64,000 nucleotides of DNA from Rutstroemia sp. NJR-2017a BVV2 (lineage: Eukaryota; Ascomycota; Leotiomycetes; Helotiales; Rutstroemiaceae), in the NCBI GenBank assembly GCA_002946415.1, contig NJPS01000011.1:744001-808000 (forward strand), given 5' to 3'. This document shows, in pieces, positions 55,599-64,000 of this stretch (the first letter of the stretch is position 1; every line of letters begins with the position of its first letter). Made by a program: the position numbers and the translations under genes. A model generated the notes under the pieces. That model was not told the DNA's origin, ran no database searches, and saw nothing but the letters and a program-made list of their open reading frames with translations.

Positions 55599-57866
55599 AT
55601 GGTCAATAAATCTGCTGGACCGGGGGTCTACTCTGCCACTTATAGCAATGTAAGTACTGGCGCTCTTTATTAGATATCTGGGGGAATTGCTAACATTGTG
55701 ACTGCAGGTCCCAGTTTATGAATATCTGTTTGGGGATGGTTTGAAAGAGCATGGTAAGCACACAATTGTCTGGCCGACGCCCAAGGTCTTAGGACTGTGC
55801 TAACTTGGGATCAAGTTATGCGACGGCGACACGACGATTGGATTAATGCAACACATATTCTTAAAGCTGCCGGCTTTGACAAACCAGCTAGGACGAGAAT
55901 CCTCGAAAGAGAAGTTCAAAAGGAGGAACATGAGAAGATCCAAGGTGGTTATGGAAAATATCAGGGTGCGCATATACTGGGAGCTAGCATGGACCTTCAA
56001 CTAATATCCCTTAGGAACTTGGGTTCCTCTTGAGCGAGGTCAGGCTTTGGCACAAAGAAATAATGTCTACGAAAAGCTTCGGACTGTCTTCGAATATACT
56101 CCAGGTGAGGTGAGCCCTCCGCCTGCGCCGAAGCATGCAACAAACAAACCAAAAGTTCCAAAGAAACCTGCAGTCCCAAAATGGGGAGCGAGTGAGTCTC
56201 TCCACTCTATATTCAAAGCAATGCTTACAAGATAGAACCAGTGCCACCTCCAGCCCGCCATATCGAGGAGAACTACGATAATATCAGCGCCCAACTAAAT
56301 GATGACGAAAGTGTTGCAGATGACATCACGGTAGCTTCGGCTTCTTATATGGCTGAGGATGATAGATATGACATGTCACAACCACCTACCGGTCATCGGA
56401 AGAGGAAGAGGAATGGTGAACGTGATGATTTCCAACGAGAAGAACCTGAAGATGTACTGCGACAAGCCCATATCATGTGGGCCGACGAGCTTCTCGATTA
56501 CTTTATGGCACCTCCAACAGATATGGCATTGGATAGAAAACCTGAACCGCCCATAAACTTCCAACCAGACTTCGTCATTGACACGGACGGCCACACTGGG
56601 TTACATTGGGCCGCTGCGATTGGTGATGTCGAAGTTATGAAGCAATTGAAGAGATTTGGAGCCAGTCTTGTTGCTCGAAATAGTCGCCGTGAAACTCCTT
56701 TAATGCGAGCAGTTCTATTCACCAATGGCTTAGACAAGCAGAGTTTTCCCACGGTTGTCAAAGAGCTGATCAGCACAGTGCATGAAGTAGATGCATGTGG
56801 TGCTACAGTTCTACATCATGCAGCAGCTACAACTATCAGTCGGCAAAAGCATCATTGCGCTCGATACTACCTCGACGTCTTATTAGAAAAGATCAATGAG
56901 ATGTTCGATCCAGACGACGTTCAACGAATACTGGATGCACAAGACATCAACGGCAACACCGCAGTTCACATCGCCGCCAAAAACAAGGCTCGTAAATGTG
57001 TAAGAGCATTAATGGGTCGAGGCGCCTCCACAGATATCGTGAACAACGAAAGCTTAACAGCCGAAGAGCTTATCCACGAACTAAACGAGCAGCGACGAAT
57101 CGAGCGCCATCACCAAGCCTCCTCTTCACCATTCGCTCCCGACTCTGCACGTCACATCTCCTACCACGATGCGCCCGAACCCGAAACATCCCACCGCGGC
57201 GTAGCCCATATCTCCGAAGCCGCCATGTCCGTCAAGAACAGCGCCGAACCACTTCTCCTCGAACGCCTCAACGCTCTCGCCTATTCTTTCGACGAAGAAC
57301 TCGCGGAGAAGGAAAGTGCCGAAGCAGACGCAACACGTATCTTAAATGGAGTCCACATGGACCTCGCGAGCGTCAGACTCGAAGCGCGGCAGTTAGCCGA
57401 CACAGAAGAAGACGATGAGACCGTTGCAGCGGCGCAGGCGCGTCTAACGCAGTTGCAGAATCGCGTAGCGTCGCTTGTGGAGCAGCAGCAGCAACTGCTT
57501 CTGTTTACGCGAGCGCAGCATGAACAGGGGAAGGTGAATGGTCATTTGAGTAATGAGGCGGGTGAGAATGAGGAGGAAGAAAAGGTTGCGCTGGTGAAGG
57601 AGTTGGGGGAGCAGGTTAGGAGGAGGCAGGCGTTGGCGGCGGAGTATTTGGGGGCGTTGGGGTTGGCGGGGGCGGCGGAGGAGGGGGAGGCGTATAAGAG
57701 GTTGATTATGAAGACCGTGGGGGTGGGGGATGGAGCGGGGGAGGAGGGGGCTGCGGGAGGGGTGGGCGATTTGTTGAGTGATGAGAATCTGGACTCGTTG
57801 ATTGAGGATTTGGAGGAGACGGAGAAGGGGAGGGAGGGGGAGGTGTTGGAGTTGGGGGAGTTGTGA
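55599..57866 (+). CDS. MBP1: MBF-type APSES transcription factor Mbp1/Res-like
   Basis: Exons 55599-55649, 55708-55753, 55816-55965, 56015-56191 and 56236-57866 give 684 residues. The N-terminal KilA-N/APSES DNA-binding domain is complete: [81 protein letters not shown] Pro/Lys-rich linker follows. The ankyrin block includes [57 protein letters not shown] and [22 protein letters not shown]-terminal helical region after about residue 480, with Gln/Glu-rich coiled coils, is where Swi6-type partners heterodimerise. The protein would bind MCB (ACGCGT) and drive G1/S genes. Codon third bases switch from C-rich to G-rich at about 57420, as in the MetE-like gene. Five short introns in the domain region match other filamentous MBF genes. 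Confidence 0.92.
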
Positions 57867-60800
57867 TGGGGTTGTGAGGTAACGGAAAGAGTTGGGTATG
57901 TGAGAGGTGTGCAAGGGTGAAGGGAGGAGTTTTTGGAGGGGATGGCTGTATATGTATGTATAGGGGGATGATCGGGCGTTTGTCAAAAACACGGAATGAA
58001 ACGGAATGGAACGGAATGGAAAGGGGCAAACTCGGGGTATTATTGGAATGCATACAGCGTTTTCTTAGTAATTTGTTCGGAGGTTTTTGATCTCGTTTAA
58101 GTTGTGGTGTTTATTCGTGTCCTTACACGATGATTGATTGGAGTTATAGAGTATGTAATGCAGATATGGAATACTGGAATAAAGATGCACTCTGAGTGGA
58201 AATACCAAAGATAGGACGCTTGATATGATAATGAGCGGGGTGAGGGAGAGGCGGGATTGGATGTGTTATGGAAGAGGAAAAGAAACAAGGGAAATGCGCT
58301 GGGAAAAGCCAGTGAATAGATAGTTAGTAAATCACGATCGACAGATCTAACTTTTCATGCGATTGTCTGATCTGATCTGCTGACCCGGCGGGAAGAGAGA
58401 GCAGGGTACGGCATGGGGTATATAAGTCCAGATGCTTGGGAGACTTCTTCTGGGAATCAAGGGCGCGGAAAATGAATGTGTTTAGATTCAGATTGTGTGT
58501 GTGCGTTTTTATTGGAGGATTTTGCGTAGGGGGTTGCGGAGGATAGGGTTGTTGATCTGGAAAGATAGATTGATAAATAGATGTATGTTAGAGTAGGCGT
58601 GGTTGAAAGGAATACTACCATCGGATGGATGGCAGTGAGAATTAGGAATGGTGATGAATGGTAGGGGTGACAGCGTAATAGGGAAGACCACAGTACGAAG
58701 GAGGAGCGGTGGAGGATGATGGGATGGTGATGGTCATAGTGATGATAACAATTCGGTGAACTTCATAGGAATCTATACTATTCTATCCGACTTTATTCCC
58801 AAGCAGAACGACAGACGGGAAGGATTTGGATCATTGTAGTAAACATGGGTTTGGAGCAGACCGTGCTTAGACCATCGCCTCTTGTATCTTTTGATGTGGG
58901 TGATAGACTGATAGTGATGGGGAAAAAGAAAAGGGAGAGAGAAGAAGGTTTTATAGATGAGATTTTGGTGACGGGTTAAAAGGTGTTGGGGAAGTGAATG
59001 AAGTGGAGGGATGGGAGATGGGAGTGAATGTCATGTAGCGAGCATGCATTTCTTATTCTTTCTGGGGTGGAAGAAAAAGGTATATAAGGGCACTCCTCTT
59101 TGATCCTGTCACCAAACTTCATTAAACTACAACGTCAGACTACATGCTGAGCTTATGCGCCTAAGGAGTATTGGTTTCTTGCGGTTACGCTCGACGACAC
59201 TGGTACTTTTCTGCGTGTGTTCCTCCAAGGAAACGACAGTAATAGAATGATGACATTAAAGATTGACAGCGGATATATTTCGACAGCAATCTATACAAAA
59301 TGATCGACAGTGAAAGTCATATCAGCAACGTTCAAACCTTCGCAGATGATGATAAGACGACAGATGCCATTAACTGTAATTCTCATGTTCGTTGCAGAAA
59401 TACAAAGAGAAAATAATCGCTTCATCATTACCTGATAAAAGCTGCGTCTGGAAACTTATTCGGAGGTTGAGGATTGTGATGCTTTATATACTTAAGGAAT
59501 TGGGCAACTAATTAGGTTCCACCGGCGAGGTTCGGGCAGTGAATTCTGACTTCGAGAATGGCATGGTAAATTCTGAACATGCCTTATGACGGGGGTTTTG
59601 GCAATACGCTCCTACGAAGGTCCAACCACCAACGAGTATAAAAGTCTGAAGATTGTCAGTCGTCAGTTGTTTACTCAAGTAGAGTAACGGAAAAATTCGG
59701 CAAAGATAAGCCATTCTCTAGAAGGCATGCCAATACTTGTATACACGGAGAGCTGCTTGTGCAAAGGAGCAGCTGAAGCTGTATAAAGAATGGATTTGAG
59801 TTGGATTCGGAGTCAGAGATAAGTGGTGAGAATGCATTATTTGACAGCAATGGTCAGAATCGAAGAAATGGCAATGAAAGTGTGAACGCTAGGTGCTATT
59901 TCCGTCAAGGCCGCAATTGTTCATGCTGAGTAGCTCTGGGTCACTCGGGGCTAATGGGATTTCTCAAGACGTCGATTTGCAGTAGACACATTCGCAGACG
60001 TGCCTTGGAACCCTTTTATGACGATGTGAGTGCTATCTAGGTGCATCAGGCTGGCGCCGAATGTTGAACCAGACGGGTTGTTTTTATACTCTTTCAGGGA
60101 CGTAGGAATGCCATGTCCTTGAGCAGCTGCCTGGTACACTGAGTCCATTTTGGCTGGTTTATGAAAAAGTTCGAGTAATTCTGCTTGATGGACGGGAACG
60201 GGTCCATCCTTACCCATGAACTAAGAAAGAAGCTTGTTGGATCTTTCTGCCGGATTTTGACCGGTCGCTTCCATCAGGGAACGGTGCTAACTGCGCACAT
60301 AATCCCCTCCATTGACAGAAATAACGGCACGAGGTTGTTTACTTCAGAAATCGTGCCAAAATGCCTCGCCAAGCCGAAAGAACTCTTAGATGCTTGGGCT
60401 GCCGAACCATTGAAAAAAATCAGGCGGCTAGGGCTTCATTGGTCGTGACAGCTGCAGGAAGTAGATAGCCGCTTGGCGGGAATTTAGGCAATTTGATATG
60501 ACAGTGCGAGGCCACATCCATCCGTAACGCGAATGAGAACGACTCAGGAATCAGGAATCAGACAAGCAAGCTTCTCCTTCTTGTGCTATTACCTACTGTA
60601 GGCACTATTATGAATCCAACATCAATAGTTAGATAGTAGAGCATACTTAGCATTAGCAGAGCTGGAGCTGGAGAATGCTAGGCATGCCACATCACGACAG
60701 AATAGCAGAGATCGTCGACGTGTTGATACCAACAACGACAAGATATTTGTAAATATGTCTTCCTTATCTGGCTGGATCTTGGTAAGAAATGGCCAAACGC

Positions 60801-61370
60801 GGTGTAATATGAGCACCAGATCTAACCCAGATTAAGTATTTTTGAGCACTTACGCAACCAATTAGAAGCTCTCCTGAGCGCACAAGTTAATTAGATAGCG
60901 ACTTGGCACAACCTTAACTTTAACTTTTTTAGATGCTACTTGGCACGGAAGCCCAATATCCTCATATGCCGTGCCATATCAAACTTACAGTAAAGTATTG
61001 CAAAGACGTACAAAATCAGTTGCGACTATCATTATCCGTGAAAAGTCCTTAGACGATGTTCAAATAAGCACCTGTCTTTAACGCCACCTCACAACATCCT
61101 GGAAGCTGCGCCACTTTCTTGTTTGCTTGCTGGGGCTGTGCGTGATAGACGGCCATCCATACGGAGGTACAAGACCAGGTACAACCGCACAACACAACAC
61201 AATCTCTTGGTATTCCTGTACTCCGAAAGTATAAGCAGCATCACACGAGCTTGTTTGGTTGACGCGAAAAGAATCCTACATTCTCGTTGGCAGACGGAAA
61301 GTTTCCGATCAAGGTAACGATGATGAGAATCATCTACTCAGCATCATTGAGCTTACAATTGCTTTGGTAG
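57867..61370. other. 3.5-kb gene-free region
   Basis: No supported gene. The first 150 bases continue the G-rich patch. Frames at 59508-59714 and 59951-60217 (minus, begins MGKDGPVPVHQAELLELFHK) read like plausible short peptides but lack start context, splice partners or family similarity. Confidence 0.45.
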
Positions 61371-62883
61371 ATGGATCCTCAAGTGCCCAACACCAACGAC
61401 AATGACAACAAACCCATCATCATGCCTCCTGAGCCAGAAACTGCCGCGCCAATGCCTTCATCTCCGCGACCAGAATTAGTGCATGTTGCATCTTACGATA
61501 GTGGCATCACGGCCAACAATTCCGACCCATATTCTCTAGCGAATTCAAAAAAGGAGGATATCAGTATCGCTGCTTTGCGTCGCGAACATCCCGCGTCAAA
61601 GCGCACGCGACAGGTCAAGAAGATAAAGAGCTACTACAACAGACAGAATGCCCTCATAGATGCATACTTGGGAAGCAATGATGAGGAGGCTGCGGAAGTG
61701 GAAGACACACTACAAAATGGTGGGAAGGTGAAATTCGCAGTCAATGCCAGTTTCACCGTCAATTTCTGCCTATTTATTATCCAGGTCTATGCTGCGGTAT
61801 CGACCGGATCCTTGGCATTGTTTGCAACGGCTGCCGATGCTTTTGTAAGTCGTCGGCTCCAGGAGTGAGATTGAGGCTTATGATGTTTAGATGGATTTGG
61901 TCAGTTCGATAGTGATGTTGGTCACATCCAGGGTTGCTGCAAAACCAAACATCACCAAATTTCCAGTTGTGAGTACTCTCTGTCGGAATAGGGGATCTAG
62001 CTCATCCTCTCCAGGGTCGAAAAAGAGTAGAGACTGTGGGAATCATTCTATTCTGCGCTCTCATGACAACTGTCTCCGTTGAATTGATCATTGAATCTGC
62101 TCGAAGCTTGGCAGACGGTCCTAAAGATAGTGAAACTCTCAAGCCCATACCGCTGGCTTGTGTAGGTGTTGCTATCTTTTCGAAAGCCACCTTATTCGTA
62201 TACTGCTTTACCCTACGGCGCTATCCTGCTGCCCGCATTTTCATGCTGGATCATCGCAACGATATCGTAGTTAACATCTTCGGTTTGATCATGTCTATTG
62301 TCGGTACTAAGTTCAAGAAAGTCTGGTTTCTTGACCCTGTCGGTGCCATTGCCATTGCATGTTTGATTCTTTTCTCTTGGGCATCAACCGCCTTTGAGCA
62401 CATGTGGCTTTTGGTTGGAAAGAGTGCACCACAGGAGTTCTTGAATAAGCTCGTTTATGTGGCTGTTACACATGATCCTCGAATTATCAAGATCGATACC
62501 GTATGCTAATTACCCCTTTTCCATGAACTCGAAGCTAATTGATTCTAGGCAAGGGCATACTCTGCTGGTGAGAAGTACTACGTCGAAGTCGATATCATCA
62601 TGGGACAGGACGAGCCTTTGAAAGTCACCCATGATGTTTCTCAGACCTTGCAACGGAAGCTTGAGGGTGAGTTACCAGTTGACCCTTGTATTTCGATGAC
62701 TAATTTGTTACAGGTCTAGCTGATGTCGAAAGAGCTTTCGTGCATGTGGATTACGATGATATTCATGACATCTTTGAAGAGCACAAACCACTTTATGAGC
62801 TCCAGGAACCAAAGGCGCCTATCTACGAAAGAGTGCGAGAGCGATTCAAGAGAACCTCGCCTTCCAGAACAAACACTTCTTGA
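61371..62883 (+). CDS. Cation diffusion facilitator (Mn-type CDF transporter)
   Basis: Exons 61371-61844, 61891-61968, 62015-62500, 62549-62666 and 62714-62883 give 441 residues. All four introns are 46-48 nt with GTAAGT, GTGAGT or GTATGC donors. After a disordered N-terminus and the basic-aromatic motif TRQVKKIKSYYNRQNALIDA, six helices are seen. The metal site is DxxxD in helix 2 (ATAADAFMDLVSSIVM, spliced across the first junction) and DHRND in helix 5 (RIFMLDHRNDIVVNIFG). This two-DxxxD pattern marks manganese-type CDFs, not the zinc type (HxxxD). The C-terminal cytoplasmic domain (GEKYYVEVDIIMGQDEPLKV, ERAFVHVDYDDIHDIFEEHK) is the usual ferredoxin-like fold. The likely role is Mn(II)/H+ antiport into Golgi or vacuole. 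The ending is basic (RVRERFKRTSPSRTNTS). Confidence 0.9.
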
Positions 62884-64000
62884 AACGATCGGATAACTGG
62901 ATATGGATAATGACTTCTTTCATATAAATACAACGCAAAGACTCTGGAAATCAAAAGGGGGAGGCGAAACAGACTAGTAAGCCTGTTGGATACGATTGTC
63001 ACGTAACGCTGCTCGGGAGAACTCCTGGATATGGATCGCCGCACGTCTGGTTCTGCGTTATGTAAGGCTTTCAGCGTTTTTCTAAATGATATGCTTGCCG
63101 CTTCACTTACGCATTGTGTGAGAATTCTCCCAAGTTCTACACAACCCGCCGAACCTCTGACCCTGGAATATCTAAGCGTTCTTCACCGCGTATTCAACGA
63201 CTTTTCGCGTTCTAGTCTCGCGAACAAGCGAGTCCGGATATGACACTAGGCCATGGTGGAATAGTTCGCAGCGATGTATGCGTTTCGGCTTCAATGGCGA
63301 TGGAATCGGGACTAGGCTTTGGGTGAAGATAGATGGGAACGGGCTAGAGGGGTGGGGAAACACAACATGAGACAGAGGAGGCGAAGGAGAAATTTGAAGC
63401 CTACTCTGACCTACTTTGGGGATCGATAATGAAATGAGATGATAGAATCCCACTCATGACTATTAGAAGAGAAGGATACATGCGTATATAGAGATGGATA
63501 GCGAAATACGATTAGATGTCATATCTCTCCAAGCTTATATCTAACCCATCTATATCTCTTCGGCAGCTACTCGTATGTAGATCTAGAAGGTATGTTTATC
63601 AGGTGGAAGTGAGATATAGAGAATCGTGGTCTCAGAATGTATACGATTTCGCTATCAAGCTTTCGAGCTATTAGTCCTCACACTAATTTAATAGTTTTGG
63701 GTCCACAGTCTTCGAAGATTCAAGTTGGAAATTTTGCTGAATATTTCTTGGTAGTGGTTCTCTCGTCGTCGAAAGTGCGCAGATAACTAATTCTGATTCT
63801 CTCGAAAGCGCGCGCTACTTCGCTGGACTAGAGACAAAGTTATTCTCGACTCCAATTGCTTCCAACGAACGCGATCCGGTCAGTGAATGGCGAGATAATA
63901 TGATGGTATTTGCGGGGTTCGCGTGACATTCACGTTGCCTTATATTGACTCTAGATTTATGGTTGAGGACGACCCTTGGAGCGTGTTTACCATTGTTCAT
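62884..64000. other. intergenic to right edge
   Basis: No supported gene. Frames at 63031-63243 (+), 63172-63453 (-) and 63815-64000 (-) have no recognisable features; the last runs close to the edge and may be a partial gene. Confidence 0.4.

Noticed and set aside
1..64000. Repeat-induced point mutation over the whole window
   Set aside because: Single C-to-T changes such as in the HET gene are compatible, but no AT-rich, TpA-dense block or repeated element is present.
1..64000. Transposons, insertion sequences, CRISPR arrays, rRNA
   Set aside because: No terminal inverted or long direct repeats, transposase, reverse transcriptase or spacer-repeat pattern was seen; the only tandem arrays are microsatellites and the ankyrin units.

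Overview
The window reads as nuclear DNA of a filamentous ascomycete (Pezizomycotina). Genes are split by short introns of about 45-95 nt with GTAAGT/GTGAGT donors and CTAAC/ACTAAT-type branch points. There are fungus-typical families: UstYa/DUF3328, SAT4-like rhodopsin-domain, HET, APSES, Sim4/Fta4 and dynactin p25. Base composition is moderate, intergenic spaces are long, and CT-rich leaders precede start codons. Placement in Leotiomycetes (Helotiales) is a weak guess from overall style. No mobile element, CRISPR array, rRNA or convincing tRNA was seen.

Layout. 0-8 kb: edge of a UstYa-like gene (-), a SAT4-like membrane protein (+), kinetochore subunit Fta4 (+), a decayed kynurenine-aminotransferase-like pseudogene (-) and an unrecognised three-exon gene (+). 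7.5-14.9 kb: a gene-free stretch ending in a 1.36-kb leader with no ATG at all, in front of a Gln/Ser/Pro-rich protein (+, 14920-16548). 16.5-19 kb: G-rich simple-sequence DNA. 19-22.8 kb: a zinc-finger/ankyrin-array protein (-) and a C2H2 factor (+). 23.7-30.3 kb: an alpha/beta-hydrolase with two homopolymer frameshifts (-), a decayed membrane-protein remnant (-), an intact 2-oxoglutarate/Fe(II) oxygenase (+) and a HET gene broken by a nonsense codon (-). 30.6-32.1 kb: an unrecognised three-exon gene (-). 32-39 kb: almost gene-free. 39.2-42 kb: a Prm10/ThrE-type transporter (+). 45.4-48.3 kb: dynactin p25 (-) and an F-box protein (-). 49.5-52.5 kb: a MetE-like zinc enzyme (+) and an aldo-keto reductase (-). 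53.4-57.9 kb: an EamA/SLC35-like transporter (+) and the MBF-type APSES factor Mbp1 (+). 61.4-62.9 kb: a Mn-type cation diffusion facilitator (+).

How the parts relate. Housekeeping and cell-cycle genes (Fta4, p25, Mbp1) are intact with good splice sites, while accessory genes (aminotransferase, HET, esterase, membrane remnant) carry disabling lesions. Two ACGCGT boxes, the site type bound by MBF, lie 41-69 bp upstream of the Fta4 start, and one lies in the Mbp1 leader. This suggests a G1/S circuit in which a regulator and a possible target are both in this window. The most distinctive structural signals are the two ATG-free leaders (1363 and 664 nt), abrupt local C-rich to G-rich strand-skew flips that ignore gene boundaries, and a recently expanded ankyrin-repeat array. 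I did not find a clearly new multi-gene system; the left edge (UstYa family plus SAT4-like) is the best place to look for a biosynthetic cluster, and most of it would lie outside the window.
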